Of a stretch of 64,000 bases of DNA, positions 52,380 through 62,692 are shown piece by piece. Each line of letters starts with the position of its first letter. The first letter of the stretch is position 1. Source of the stretch: Spirosoma rigui (GTDB taxonomy: Bacteria; Bacteroidota; Bacteroidia; Cytophagales; Spirosomataceae); contig NZ_CP020105.1 in the NCBI RefSeq assembly GCF_002067135.1, positions 2,356,001 to 2,420,000 on the forward strand, in the 5' to 3' direction. Below the pieces are notes generated by a model. That model was not told where the DNA came from, did not search any database, and saw only the letters and a program-made list of their open reading frames with translations. Both the position numbers and the translations under genes were made by a program.

Positions 52380-53319
52380 GCAAACATTTCTTCGCGTCCT
52401 TCGCTGGACTTTGTTGACACTGGTCGTATTGGCAGTTGGTACGGTGATCGTTGCCTGGTTCGTAGATCAGCGTCAGTCTGATGAGCAGTTAGTGAACGAA
52501 TTCCGGGACCAGCGTATCCGCCCGTCCATCCACCGCTACCGGGTAGCCGATCCGAGTGGTGAGTCGGAGCCGCGCACCATTCGTTTTATGGAAACAAACG
52601 CGCCGGGCGATTCTGCCCTGCCCGTGGTGCTGTTTGTGCACGGAGCACCCAGCTCGCTGTCGTTTTTTAACGCCTTTTTCAAGGACACGGCTTTGTTGAG
52701 CCGGGCGCGGCTGGTGGCCGTTGACCGGCCGGGGTATGGTTATTCCGACTTTGGCTGGGTTGAACGCTCGATCGTACGGCAGGCCAAGTTTCTGCAGCCG
52801 CTGATCGACCGCTACCGGAAAGCGCCCTTCCTGATGGTTGTCGGCTCTTCCTACGGCGGGTCGGTATCGGCGCGGCTGGCCATGAACAACCCCGACCGAG
52901 TGAACCACGTTGTTTTTGTTTCGTCGGCGCTTGGCCCCGGTCTGGAGCGTACCTACCCGATCAGTTATTTCGCCGATAGCCCGTTGGTCCGGTGGGGTGT
53001 TCCTACGTTGCTGCGTTTAGCGAACGACGAAAAGTTAGCCCACCGGAAAGCGCTGGAAGCCATTCTGCCCGATTGGTACCGGATTAAAGCAAACATCACC
53101 ATGCTGCATGGCCAGCGCGACGAACTGGTGTACCCTACTAACGTATCCTTTGCCCGCAAACAGCTCGTCAACGCCCGCGTGAAGCAGTTTCTCTTGCCCG
53201 AAAACCGTCATGATATCGTATTCAACAAGCGGCAGTATATGACCGACATACTGCTCAACATCCTCAATAACTACCACCTCAAGGAAACATCGACCATCAA
53301 GTCGATAGCGGAGCGGTAG
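52378..53319 (+). CDS. Membrane-anchored alpha/beta hydrolase
   Basis: A 313-residue hydrolase with an N-terminal membrane anchor (TLLTLVVLAVGTVIVAWFV). Oxyanion region LFVHGAPSS, then DRPGYGYSDF, the nucleophile elbow VVGSSYGGS (catalytic serine), a distal acid in LHGQRDELVYPTN and the histidine in ENRHDIVF. Fold is that of esterases and epoxide-hydrolase-like enzymes. The substrate is unknown. Its start codon lies within a perfect inverted repeat. Confidence 0.87.
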   Translation: MQTFLRVLRWTLLTLVVLAVGTVIVAWFVDQRQSDEQLVNEFRDQRIRPSIHRYRVADPSGESEPRTIRFMETNAPGDSALPVVLFVHGAPSSLSFFNAFFKDTALLSRARLVAVDRPGYGYSDFGWVERSIVRQAKFLQPLIDRYRKAPFLMVVGSSYGGSVSARLAMNNPDRVNHVVFVSSALGPGLERTYPISYFADSPLVRWGVPTLLRLANDEKLAHRKALEAILPDWYRIKANITMLHGQRDELVYPTNVSFARKQLVNARVKQFLLPENRHDIVFNKRQYMTDILLNILNNYHLKETSTIKSIAER

Positions 53320-53370
53320 AAGGGCTGGCGCAGGCATGGTCTTCTCGCTTTTTCTACCATTCTCCTTTTT

Positions 53371-54213
53371 CTACAGCACCAGGGCCGGAAACCAGAAGAC
53401 GCCATCGCCGAGCCAGCGGTATCGTTCGTGCTTAAGAAAATAGGCCGGGTAGCGTTGGATGCCGTAGAGGGTCAGGCTCATCAGGGCCATCATGATAGCC
53501 GAGCGCTGGGCAAAGCGATCGTCGGTGAAAAAACATAGGGCGAAGCCAGCGGCTATGATGGTGAGGGCGAGCCAGCGCAGCAGTATTGCGCAGCGTTCCT
53601 CACCCCACTCCGTAGCCAAGGAAAAAGGTGGTTTTCGGGTTTCGCCCGCAGCGGTCATCTCTTTCTTCTCCATCACATCAAACAGGATCAGGTTCTGAAA
53701 GGCGATACCCAGGAACATGAGTGCCTCGGCTAGTTCGATTGAGCGTACGGTCGGTCGCTGCACCCACACGCTCCCCCAGATTCCGGCCGAATAGAGAATG
53801 GCAACCAGCGGTTCTTTTAGCAGCAGCGCCGGATGCCGGGATGGTAGCCGGTAAACAGCGCTCACGTAGGCCACGCAGACCCCACCCAGCACCAGACCAA
53901 ATTTGATGATGGCAGGGGGCAGAAAAAACGTGAGAACAAGGCCAAGCCCCGCGGCTCCTGCTACCACTCGCCAGAGCAGATCAGCGTGCCGATGGTGAAA
54001 CCGATGCCGGGCCGTGGGGGGCCGGTCGGGTCGGCGAATATCCAGAAGTCGGTCCGCGGTATAAATGATGAACACCACCAGTGCCAGCACAATGGGGGTA
54101 GCCCAGTGGACAGGTACTACGTCGGACAGCCGCGCGGCTATACGGTTGGAGAGAACAGCCCCCATGACAACGGGGAAACTCAAATAATAGACGTTTCGGA
54201 CAGATGTAAGCAA
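53371..54213 (-). CDS. UbiA-like multi-pass membrane protein
   Basis: A 280-residue protein with about seven to eight helices. The segment FIIYTADRLLDIRR and the later LLKEPLVAILYSAGIWG resemble UbiA prenyltransferase-type proteins, although the canonical NDxxD motif is modified to YTADRxxD. This could be an altered or inactive member. TTG at 54213 is the only start near the first helix. Function is unknown. Confidence 0.5.
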   Translation of the reverse strand: MLTSVRNVYYLSFPVVMGAVLSNRIAARLSDVVPVHWATPIVLALVVFIIYTADRLLDIRRPDRPPTARHRFHHRHADLLWRVVAGAAGLGLVLTFFLPPAIIKFGLVLGGVCVAYVSAVYRLPSRHPALLLKEPLVAILYSAGIWGSVWVQRPTVRSIELAEALMFLGIAFQNLILFDVMEKKEMTAAGETRKPPFSLATEWGEERCAILLRWLALTIIAAGFALCFFTDDRFAQRSAIMMALMSLTLYGIQRYPAYFLKHERYRWLGDGVFWFPALVL

Positions 54214-54244
54214 AATTGGTGCGTAACGAAAAATGTCAACGGAT

Positions 54245-54269
54245 CAGTTAGGGTGTGAACACCTAACTG
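54245..54269. promoter_or_regulatory. Imperfect inverted repeat upstream of the UbiA-like gene
   Basis: CAGTTAGG...CCTAACTG is an 8+9+8 inverted repeat 31 nt upstream of the UbiA-like start on the minus strand. It may be an operator or a hairpin. Confidence 0.3.
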
Positions 54270-54345
54270 CGATTGGTGAGTGGTGTTTGCGCCTGCGCTG
54301 GGTTGAGCAGGCAAAAGGCGTGAACGGTACCCGGTCCTGTTGTAG

Positions 54346-54388
54346 CCACGCTGGGCGCATGCCAACGTAAAGCCCAATAACAGCGTGG
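54346..54388 (-). terminator. Hairpin directly after the MOSC gene
   Basis: CCACGCTG (54346-54353) pairs with CAGCGTGG (54381-54388), with an inner GGGC/GCCC stem. It touches the MOSC stop codon but lacks a T-run. Confidence 0.4.
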
Positions 54389-55270
54389 TTAAACCAGTTT
54401 GGGTGGAGACAGCCAGGGAGTAACCCGGCTAATAACCGTTACCGGATCACCAACGCGCAGTATACCCCCTGCAGCTGAACCGGGCAGCACATTTTGACCA
54501 AACAGGATTTTATGTTTCCACCGGCGATAGGTAGCCAGCGTATGCAGTGGTTCACGCCCCTGCTGGCCCGTGGCCGGATCAATAGTTGTCAACACGCAGC
54601 GAGCGCAGGGCTTGACGCCGTAGAACGACATCGCGCCAATCGTGAACGTCTGCCAGGCATCTTCGTCGTAAGGTGTACTGCCGCTAACGATGATATTGGG
54701 CCGAAACCGAAGCATCTCAATGGGGGCTGCCAGGCGCTGGTTGAGGTCATCGAGGGAGGACTGGCCAATGAGCAAATATGGGTATCCATCGGCAAAACTC
54801 ACCACCGATGGACGCCCCTGGTCGTCGTGACGCGCGTAGTCAGGGTCAACAGTCCGGCGGGTCGTGTCGGGCATGAACACCAGTCGGCAGGGTTTGTCCA
54901 GCGCCCGCGAAAACCACGCGTCGGCGTCGGGGCTAACAAGCGTTGCCGGCACGTCTTCACTGTCCCAGATCGTTACGGACATCGTTTCGCCATACGCTTC
55001 GGGTGCTACGGTCAGTGGGAGGGACAGCACATCGTCGGGCCGGTGCCGATGCCATACCCGCAGACCGGCCTCCGGCTCGCCGGGCCGATCGATCGCTACG
55101 TCGATCAGCGCCATGTGGTGGTTGGTACGCTGGGTAATAAACGTACCGGACGGAGTCACGAGCATGAATCGCCGGTCGTAGCGAAAACCTTTTTCATCGA
55201 CTACGGCTTCGGTCACCGAGATGCCGCCCAGCGATTTGATGGGATACAGACGAAGGTCGGAGAGGGTCAT
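54389..55270 (-). CDS. MOSC-domain protein (YcbX-like)
   Basis: A 293-residue protein. ATG 55270 is preferred over a TTG three codons upstream. The MOSC_N domain starts TLSDLRLYPIKSLGGISV, then YDRRFML; the MOSC domain has RFRPNIIVSG, YGVKPCARCVLTTIDP with the cofactor cysteines and GILRVGDPV near the end. MOSC proteins carry or transfer sulfur on a molybdenum cofactor; YcbX-type proteins reduce N-hydroxylated compounds. No redox partner lies adjacent. Confidence 0.88.
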   Translation of the reverse strand: MTLSDLRLYPIKSLGGISVTEAVVDEKGFRYDRRFMLVTPSGTFITQRTNHHMALIDVAIDRPGEPEAGLRVWHRHRPDDVLSLPLTVAPEAYGETMSVTIWDSEDVPATLVSPDADAWFSRALDKPCRLVFMPDTTRRTVDPDYARHDDQGRPSVVSFADGYPYLLIGQSSLDDLNQRLAAPIEMLRFRPNIIVSGSTPYDEDAWQTFTIGAMSFYGVKPCARCVLTTIDPATGQQGREPLHTLATYRRWKHKILFGQNVLPGSAAGGILRVGDPVTVISRVTPWLSPPKLV

Positions 55271-55396
55271 AACAGTCAATCAGTCGGTTGGTGAGTCGGT
55301 GAGTTAGCGGGTTGGTCGGTTAATGAACGATTGGGCCAGAGTGCGGTTACGGATAGACTATTGACCGATTCCCTAACGCATGAACGGGCCAACGGC

Positions 55397-56395
55397 TTAA
55401 AAGCTCATTCTCGGAATGGGGCTGACGGTTTGCGGGGTGAAATCGCCCTGTTCATACTTGAATTGCGCAGCCATCGCAATCATGGCAGCATTGTCGGTAC
55501 AATACTCAAAGCGTGGTACGTACACGTTCCAGTCCAGTTCAGTACCCATCCGGGTCAGCGCGCTGCGAAGGCCGCTGTTGGCCGATACGCCCCCGGCAAT
55601 GGCAATGTCGCGGATACCCGTTTCGCGGGCTGCTTTCTTTAGTTTAGTCAGAAGCATCTGTACCAGCGTGTGCTGAATACTGGCGCAGATGTCGGGCAGG
55701 TGCTGCGCAACAAAGTCGGGGTTTACCTTCGTGTTGTCGCGCAGGAAGTAGAGAATGGCTGTTTTGATGCCACTGAACGAAAAATTCAGCTCCGGCATGT
55801 CACCCATCGGGAAGCGGTAGGCCAGCGGATTGCCGTCTTTGGCGTATTTGTCGATAAGGGGCCCGCCGGGGTAGGGCAGGCCCAGCAGTTTCGCCGACTT
55901 GTCGAACGCTTCGCCCACGGCATCGTCCTGCGTCTGACCAATGACGGCCATGTCGAGCGGCCCGTCGACGCGCACGATCTGGGTATGACCTCCGCTTACG
56001 GTAAGGCACAAAAACGGGAAGGCCGGTTTGGGGTCTTCAATGAAATGAGCCAGTACGTGGGCCTGCATGTGATTGACCTCAATAAGCGGAATGTTGAGGC
56101 CCAGCGCCATGGCTTTGGCAAACGATGTACCCACCAGCAGTGAACCCAGCAAGCCCGGTCCCCGGGTGAAAGCAATCGCCGATAGGTCCGTTTTTCCTAC
56201 CTTTGCGTCGGCCAGGGCCCGCTCTACAACGGGTAAAATGTGCTGCTGATGCGCCCGTGAGGCCAGTTCAGGCACCACACCCCCATACTGTTCGTGAATC
56301 AACTGAGTGGCAATGATGTTCGACAACATCCGGCCGTCGCGTAGAATAGCGGCTGATGTTTCGTCGCAGGAAGATTCAATGGCTAAAATAGTCAC
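55397..56395 (-). CDS. tsaD: tRNA N6-threonylcarbamoyladenosine synthase catalytic subunit
   Basis: A 332-residue metal-binding enzyme that puts threonylcarbamoyl on A37 of ANN-decoding tRNAs. Start GTG gives TILAIESSCDETSAAI, the usual start. Other motifs: VVPELASRAHQQH, LVGTSFAKAMAL, VNHMQAHVLAHF, SGGHTQI, GGVSANSGLR. A -7 promoter box ends five bases upstream of the GTG, suggesting a nearly leaderless message. It is divergent to tamB, as commonly seen in Bacteroidota. Confidence 0.93.
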   Translation of the reverse strand: MTILAIESSCDETSAAILRDGRMLSNIIATQLIHEQYGGVVPELASRAHQQHILPVVERALADAKVGKTDLSAIAFTRGPGLLGSLLVGTSFAKAMALGLNIPLIEVNHMQAHVLAHFIEDPKPAFPFLCLTVSGGHTQIVRVDGPLDMAVIGQTQDDAVGEAFDKSAKLLGLPYPGGPLIDKYAKDGNPLAYRFPMGDMPELNFSFSGIKTAILYFLRDNTKVNPDFVAQHLPDICASIQHTLVQMLLTKLKKAARETGIRDIAIAGGVSANSGLRSALTRMGTELDWNVYVPRFEYCTDNAAMIAMAAQFKYEQGDFTPQTVSPIPRMSF

Positions 56396-56400
56396 CCTAC

Positions 56401-56408
56401 CAAAACTA
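56401..56408 (-). promoter_or_regulatory. Bacteroidota -7 box (TAGTTTTG) for tsaD
   Basis: The minus strand reads TAGTTTTG immediately upstream of the GTG start. If used, the transcript would start at or within a few bases of the start codon. Confidence 0.3.
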
Positions 56409-56528
56409 ATAAATAAGGAAATCTGTACGGTATATAATGGAACCCGTTGCTAAACCGTTCCCTCTGTTAGTAGTCTAAATTGCGATTCTTTTCCAGTAAA
56501 CGTAGTAATTTAGGCATTTCCACCCTGG

Positions 56529-59500
56529 ATGCGTCAGTTTTTTTCCATATTTCTCAAAACGCTGCTCTACCTGCTCATGACGGTAGTTGTGCTGACGCTG
56601 GGCGTACTGCTGGGGCTCCAGATCCCGGCCGTACAGACGCGTATTGCGCAGGAAGTGGCGAAACGGGTATCGGATAAACTGCTGTTTCCGGTAAGTATCG
56701 ATGGCGTATCCATCAAGTGGTTCGACTCGTTAACCCTCGAAGGAGTCCGGATTCAGGACCGGGAGGGGCGGCCCATGATTACCGTCGGGCGGCTCGATGC
56801 CGATTACAACCTCCGGAATTTAATTGACTCATCGGCCCATAACCTGCATCTGGATGAGGTGGTGCTCTACCGGCCCGATGTTCGGATGATAAAAAATCCC
56901 AAAACCGGCGATACCAACCTCGATGAGTTCATTGCCCGAATCGAGGAACTGACATCGGACCCCACAAAACCCAGTGTACCCAATCAGAACGTTCCGTTTA
57001 CGGTAGCGCGTGTCACCCTGGCCGAAGGATCCTACACGCTCGAAGATCCGCGCGAGCCGCGCCTGTATGGTAAAGGAACTACAGTCAGAAACCGCTTCGA
57101 CTACAACCACTTTACCCTGCAAAACCTCAACGGTAGTGTGCGCAATCTGCTCATTCTGGGCGACACCATTGCGCTCGATATCAAAGGCTTATCGGGTGTG
57201 GACCGCGACTCGCGGCTTAAGATCCGGCAGTTGGATACCGACTTCCTGTACTGCGCGACGAAGATGAAACTGGGTAAACTCTATGCCCACATTGGTAATT
57301 CGGTCATTCGCCACGAGCTGACATTTTTCTACGATCGTCCGTCGGCGTTCAGTGACTTCAACAGGCGCGTGGTAATGCGGGCGATGTTCCGCGACAGCGA
57401 AGTGCGCTCGAAAGACCTCGGCTATTTCTCCGACTACCTGCGGGGGTTGAACGAGACCTGGCTGCTGAGCGGCATTTTTACCGGCACCGTCAACGACTTC
57501 AAATTGCGTAATACCGACCTGCGGTTCGGTACCAACGGCCGTAGTCGGCTAACGGGCGATCTGGCCTGGAAGGGACTGCCCGATATGGACCGGACGACGG
57601 TTGCGTTTGCGTTTACGCCCTCGCAGGTGAACATGGCCGACATCCGGCAATACTATCCCGATACGTCGTTCAATCATACGATTCAGAAGCTGGGTGTAGT
57701 CGCGTTCAACGCTACGTTTGCGGGCGCATTCGATGATTTCAAGACGAAGGGTACGTTCAAAACAAGCATTGGTACCGTAACGGGCGATCTGGCGCTTAAG
57801 CTCGCTGACCAGTCCGACCAGACAACCTACGCGGCTAATCTGCGGGGCGAAAACCTGGATCTGGGCCAGCTCATCGATCAGCCCGATCAGTTTGGTAAGC
57901 TCGACGGAGAAGGCCGTATTGTTGGGCGGGGTACCGATCTGGCACGGGCCAGTGTCGACGTGAATGGCCGGCTGGGACGGTTTGGCTGGCAGGGCTACGA
58001 CTACCGCGCCGTTACGCTTGAAGGTAACTTGCAAAAAGCGTTTTTTCACGGTCAGCTGGCGCTCGATGATCCGAATCTGGCCTTCGCCCTCGACGGGGAG
58101 TTTGACCTGCGCGGCCCCCGCAATCGCTTCGACCTGCGCGGGGCGGTGCGTCACGCTGACCTGCGGGCACTGGGTTACCTGACCGATTCGCTCGCCATCC
58201 GTACCCGGCTCGATGTACAGCTCGAAGGCAATAAGGTCGACGATATTGTGGGCAACGCCCATTTCAGCAATGCCACACTCAGCCTGAACGGGCGCAATTT
58301 GCTCATCGACACGTTATCGCTGGTTTCGTCAATCGAGGGCCGGACTACGGTTGCCGGTCTGACGCCCCAGGCCGACTCTATTGGAACGCAGCGTTACTTC
58401 GATCTCGACTCTGATTTCCTTACCGCCCGGCTTCAGGGTAATTTTCAGCCCCAGCGGACCGTCGATGACCTCACCCGGCTCCTGAAAGAATACCGGTTAT
58501 TTTTCGACGGCGATGCTGCGGCAATGACGGGTTACTACGCGCAGAAACGCCAGCGGAACCGCGGAGACGTACTGCGCTACGGGGTCGATTACCAGTTTAT
58601 TGCCAAGGAGATCACCCCCTTGATGACGTTCCTGAGTCCAACGGTCTTTATCTCGCCCCGGACGCGGGTAGAGGGCCGCTTTACTGCCGATAATATCCAA
58701 TTCCTGACTGCTACCGTTAAAACCGACTCGGTGCGGTTCGGTAAACTCGGCTTCGGCCCGAGCGATCTGGATTTGACGACGTCTAAACTCACCTACGGCG
58801 AAGAGGTACTGGCGTCGGCTATTCTGTCGTCGCAGCGGCAGATGCTGAACGCTCTGGTTCCGACGCGAAACCTGCAGGCTGAAGCCTCGTGGGATGTGGA
58901 CCATATTTCGTTCACGAGCAGCATCGAACAGGCCGATAGCCCCAACCACGCCGACCTGAACGGGGAGCTGCGGTTTAAAGGCGATGCCATTGACCTGACT
59001 TTCCACCGGTCTGACCTGCGGGTGCTGGATGGCGACTGGGTACTCAACCCACAGAGCCTGATCCGCAAGGTGGGGAATGAATATACGATCCGTAACCTGT
59101 CGGTGCTGAATCAGAACCAGGTGATCCTGGCCTCGGGTAAGCTCTCGCCCGACTCGGTAGAGAGTCTCAATCTCGAAGCCCGCAATTTCCTGCTCGAATC
59201 GCTGAACCCGGTTCTGAATACGACTCTGGGCGGAACGCTGAATGGGAAACTGTCGATCCGCGATGTGTACCAGACGCCCATCATAGAAAGTGAACTGTTG
59301 TTGCGGGAGCTATCTTACCAGAAAACGCTGATTGGCGACGTGCGGGGGCGGGGCGAATGGGACCAGACAACCCAGCGACTCAACGTCAACGCCAACGTAA
59401 ACCGTAACGGGGCCGACATCGTGACGCTGACGGGTAACTACATCCCCCAGCGCAAAGGGAATCCGCTGGATCTGAAAGCGAACTTCGACAATGCCGAACT

Positions 59501-61241
59501 GAAGACACTGGAGCCTTTCACAACGGGTCTTTTCTCTAACATTGGTGGTACGGCAACGGGAACGGTGGCCATATCGGGCGTACCGTCGGCTCCAATCCTT
59601 GTTGGTGAAGTAGCGGTGCGGGGCGGTCACGGCCGGTTCGACTACCTCAAAGCCGACTTTTCGTTTGACGACAAGGTCTACTTCGGCGAAAACGAGATTA
59701 TCACCCGGCGACTGGTCCTGCGCGATCCGGAAGGCAATACGGCCCAGCTGCGCGGAGGGGTTTACCACGACGGGTTCCGGTATTTCACGATGGGCTTCGA
59801 CGCCGATTTCAAGAATTTTCGCATCCTCAACACCACGGCCAAAGACAATGAGCTGTTCTACGGACAGGCGGTCGTGACGGGCAAGGCCGAGTTATATGGC
59901 CCGGTCGACAACCTGGTGATTCGGGCCAACGTTGCCAGTAACAAGGGAACGAAAATCTATATCCCCCTCGACGGTGCTACGTCGGTGGCTTCCGATGACC
60001 AGATCCGGTTCGTGAGCCGTAACAACCGACCCACCAGTCAGACCACGACGGCCAACCGCGTTGGTACCGATCCGGATGCCAGGCCGGCGGGTGGTGAGAT
60101 CGACCTGTCGCGGATTCAGATGGACTTCAATTTTGATATCACCCCGGATGCGTACTGCGAAATCCAGCTGGACCGCCAGACCGGCGACATCATTAAAGCC
60201 TACGGTCAGGGACGGCTGGGTATGAAAGTTGACACAAAGGGTGATTTCTCGATGACGGGTAACTACGAGATCCAGAAAGGAGACTATACCTTCACGTTTC
60301 AGAACATCATCAACAAACGATTCCAGATTCAGCCCAACAGCCGTATCACCTGGACCGGCGATCCCTACGGTGCCCTGCTCGACGTAACGGCGGCCTACAC
60401 CCAATACACCTCGCTGGCTCCACTGGTGGTAACCAATACCAACTCGGCTCTGACCCGTAATACGGACCAGACGCGTCGGTACCCGGTCAATTTGCTGATC
60501 AAGCTGAACGGTGATCTGGGTTCGCCCACCATCAGCTACGATCTGGACGTCAAAGAATACCCTGCTTCGTCCGATTTCCGGCAGGCCGTAACCGCCTTTG
60601 AAGCCCGTATCCAGAGCAACGAGCAGGAACTGACCCGGCAGGTAAGCAGCGTGCTGCTGTTCAACCAGCTGCTGCCCGAAGGAACGAGCCTCTTCGATCA
60701 GGGTCAGGTGAATACGGGGGTGGCCAACAGCGTGAGCGAGCTTCTGTCGAACCAGATTAGCCGGCTGGCCTCGAACCTGAACGAAAATCTGGACATTGGT
60801 GTCTCCATAGGCGGCTTCACCTCGGGAATCACCCAGAACGAAAATCTGCTCAATAACCTCCAGCTCCGGTTCTCATACCGGCTACTCAACGATCGGTTGC
60901 GCATCAGCCGCGATGGTGGTTTCACGTACGGGCAGAGCCAGACCAATGCCGCCAGCTTGCTGGGCGAGTGGACGCTGGAGTACTTCATCACGCCCGACGG
61001 ACGGCTGCGGGCGAAGGTCTACAACCGGAATCAGCAGAGTGCATTAACCCAGGGTAGCCTCAACAGTACGATATCGACGGGTGGTGGCCTGAGCTTCCTG
61101 TATACCCGCTCATTCAATCGCCTGTTGGGTAGCAAGCGCAACAGCCCGGGGCTGACGCCGGTCAAACCGGATGAGCCGGCACCCGTTTCTACCTCACCTG
61201 TTACAACGTTCACTACGGGGCGCGCCGATTACCAGCGGTAG
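56529..61241 (+). CDS. tamB: Translocation and assembly module component TamB
   Basis: A 1570-residue inner-membrane-anchored protein with an N-terminal helix (LLYLLMTVVVLTLGVLLGLQIP) and a long beta-strand taco reaching across the periplasm. It helps move lipids or outer-membrane proteins between membranes, usually with TamA or an Omp85 relative. The repeated short beta motifs, and the C-terminal TamB/DUF490 domain (SISYDLDVKEYPASSDFRQAV-type region, LLFNQLLPEGTSLFDQ, VSELLSNQISRLAS), support it. Length is normal for Bacteroidota forms. It is divergent to tsaD. Confidence 0.9.
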   Translation: MRQFFSIFLKTLLYLLMTVVVLTLGVLLGLQIPAVQTRIAQEVAKRVSDKLLFPVSIDGVSIKWFDSLTLEGVRIQDREGRPMITVGRLDADYNLRNLIDSSAHNLHLDEVVLYRPDVRMIKNPKTGDTNLDEFIARIEELTSDPTKPSVPNQNVPFTVARVTLAEGSYTLEDPREPRLYGKGTTVRNRFDYNHFTLQNLNGSVRNLLILGDTIALDIKGLSGVDRDSRLKIRQLDTDFLYCATKMKLGKLYAHIGNSVIRHELTFFYDRPSAFSDFNRRVVMRAMFRDSEVRSKDLGYFSDYLRGLNETWLLSGIFTGTVNDFKLRNTDLRFGTNGRSRLTGDLAWKGLPDMDRTTVAFAFTPSQVNMADIRQYYPDTSFNHTIQKLGVVAFNATFAGAFDDFKTKGTFKTSIGTVTGDLALKLADQSDQTTYAANLRGENLDLGQLIDQPDQFGKLDGEGRIVGRGTDLARASVDVNGRLGRFGWQGYDYRAVTLEGNLQKAFFHGQLALDDPNLAFALDGEFDLRGPRNRFDLRGAVRHADLRALGYLTDSLAIRTRLDVQLEGNKVDDIVGNAHFSNATLSLNGRNLLIDTLSLVSSIEGRTTVAGLTPQADSIGTQRYFDLDSDFLTARLQGNFQPQRTVDDLTRLLKEYRLFFDGDAAAMTGYYAQKRQRNRGDVLRYGVDYQFIAKEITPLMTFLSPTVFISPRTRVEGRFTADNIQFLTATVKTDSVRFGKLGFGPSDLDLTTSKLTYGEEVLASAILSSQRQMLNALVPTRNLQAEASWDVDHISFTSSIEQADSPNHADLNGELRFKGDAIDLTFHRSDLRVLDGDWVLNPQSLIRKVGNEYTIRNLSVLNQNQVILASGKLSPDSVESLNLEARNFLLESLNPVLNTTLGGTLNGKLSIRDVYQTPIIESELLLRELSYQKTLIGDVRGRGEWDQTTQRLNVNANVNRNGADIVTLTGNYIPQRKGNPLDLKANFDNAELKTLEPFTTGLFSNIGGTATGTVAISGVPSAPILVGEVAVRGGHGRFDYLKADFSFDDKVYFGENEIITRRLVLRDPEGNTAQLRGGVYHDGFRYFTMGFDADFKNFRILNTTAKDNELFYGQAVVTGKAELYGPVDNLVIRANVASNKGTKIYIPLDGATSVASDDQIRFVSRNNRPTSQTTTANRVGTDPDARPAGGEIDLSRIQMDFNFDITPDAYCEIQLDRQTGDIIKAYGQGRLGMKVDTKGDFSMTGNYEIQKGDYTFTFQNIINKRFQIQPNSRITWTGDPYGALLDVTAAYTQYTSLAPLVVTNTNSALTRNTDQTRRYPVNLLIKLNGDLGSPTISYDLDVKEYPASSDFRQAVTAFEARIQSNEQELTRQVSSVLLFNQLLPEGTSLFDQGQVNTGVANSVSELLSNQISRLASNLNENLDIGVSIGGFTSGITQNENLLNNLQLRFSYRLLNDRLRISRDGGFTYGQSQTNAASLLGEWTLEYFITPDGRLRAKVYNRNQQSALTQGSLNSTISTGGGLSFLYTRSFNRLLGSKRNSPGLTPVKPDEPAPVSTSPVTTFTTGRADYQR

Positions 61242-61581
61242 CCGCATTGATCTGTATGCCGCATCATCGGGGGATAAATAACGCCCGTTCTGCCTTTTAC
61301 CAAAAAGAGCCTGTTCGTATGCTTTCAAATCGCCCGCCCGGATAAGCGTTTGTGCTGGCTGTGCCGTGCTCGGCTGCCAGCTATAACCTATTTCTGTCCA
61401 ATCTGCTGTACGCAGGATCCAGCCCCGCCAGGTGAATCGCCAACCGGTGGTTCACCCCACTTAACCCCAGTCAAGTGCCCGTTTGCCGGAACGCTCAGTC
61501 AACATCAGAGAGACCCCCTGTTCGCTATTGCCCTGTTCCGGTAAGCGATGAGAATTAATCCTATTCCTACTTCCTTTATCT
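61242..61581. other. Intergenic region before the GH43 gene, no gene assigned
   Basis: About 340 nt. A 64-codon plus-strand frame (61350-61544) has four cysteines but no start signal and no recognised domain. No promoter box is clear. Confidence 0.5.
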
Positions 61582-62646
61582 ATGACACTCTTTCCCTACA
61601 TGAGACGTATTGGCGGGTTCTGCCTGCTGTTCTGCCTGCACATGATGCCGCTTCTGGCGCAGCGCACATTTACGAATCCGATAAAGCCGTCGGGTCCCGA
61701 CCCGTGGGTGTTGCAAAAGGATGGCTGGTACTACTACATGAATACGACCGGCCGGGATCTGACCCTCTGGAAAACCCGCAACATTGCGGACCTGGCAACG
61801 GCCGAGCGGAAAGTGATCTACACCCCCCCGGCCGGGCAGCCCTATTCGCGGGAGTTGTGGGCACCCGAAATTCATTCGTTGAACGGGAAATGGTACATCT
61901 ATTTCTCCGCCGACTCGCTTAATAACCTAAGCCACCGGGTATGGGTCATTGAAAATGCGTCGCCCGACCCCATGCAGGGCGAGTGGACAATGAAAGGCAA
62001 AGTAGGCGACAGTGCCGATCACTGGGAAATTGATATGTCGGTTATGGAATACAACGGCCAGCTTTACGCAGCCTGGTCGGGTTGGGAGGGACCCACCAAC
62101 GGTCGGCAGGATATTTACATCGCCAAACTCAAAAACCCGTGGACGATCGACGGCGACCGGGTAAAGATCTCACAACCTGACCTGCCCTGGGAGATGCACG
62201 GCGACGTACCGCAGGAATGGCAGAAAAACGGCGAGGTACCCAAAATTTACGTGAACGAAGGGCCCGAATTTCTGAGCCATGATAACAGGCTTTTTATTGT
62301 CTACTCGGCTAACGCCTGCTGGCTCGACTACTGCATGGGCCTGCTTACGTATAACGGCACCGGTGACCTGACCGACCCGAAAAGCTGGACGAAAAGCCCT
62401 CAACCCGTTTTTGTGCAGGCCCCCGAGAATGGGATCTGGGCACCCGGCCACGGGGGCTTTTTTCGTACGACCGACCGCGCCGGGACGGCGCAGGACTGGA
62501 TGATCTACCATGCCAACCCCTCGGCAACGGATGGCTGCGGTAACAAGCGTGCTCCGCATATCCAGCCGTTTACGTGGAACGCTGATGGTACGCCCAACTT
62601 CGGTAAGCCCGCCCCGAAAAAGCCCATGCCGGTGCCGGGTGAGTAA
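61582..62646 (+). CDS. Glycoside hydrolase family 43 protein
   Basis: A 354-residue exported glycosidase. Signal peptide residues 1-27 (FCLLFCLHMMPLLAQ). The five-bladed propeller's catalytic acids are visible: SGPDPWVL (Asp, general base), WEIDMSVMEY (Asp, pKa modulator) and VNEGPEFLSH (Glu, general acid). These enzymes release arabinose or xylose from plant polysaccharides. The following gene is a lipoprotein aldose 1-epimerase on the same strand, consistent with sugar handling. ATG 61600 is an alternative start. Confidence 0.9.
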   Translation: MTLFPYMRRIGGFCLLFCLHMMPLLAQRTFTNPIKPSGPDPWVLQKDGWYYYMNTTGRDLTLWKTRNIADLATAERKVIYTPPAGQPYSRELWAPEIHSLNGKWYIYFSADSLNNLSHRVWVIENASPDPMQGEWTMKGKVGDSADHWEIDMSVMEYNGQLYAAWSGWEGPTNGRQDIYIAKLKNPWTIDGDRVKISQPDLPWEMHGDVPQEWQKNGEVPKIYVNEGPEFLSHDNRLFIVYSANACWLDYCMGLLTYNGTGDLTDPKSWTKSPQPVFVQAPENGIWAPGHGGFFRTTDRAGTAQDWMIYHANPSATDGCGNKRAPHIQPFTWNADGTPNFGKPAPKKPMPVPGE

Positions 62647-62692
62647 AAGCCGGTCCAACATCGTTTTCTTTACAGATACAATCCTAACGCAT

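Noticed and set aside
61350-61544. A cysteine-containing 64-codon frame before GH43
   Set aside because: No ATG with ribosome site, and the cysteine spacing does not match a known zinc motif.
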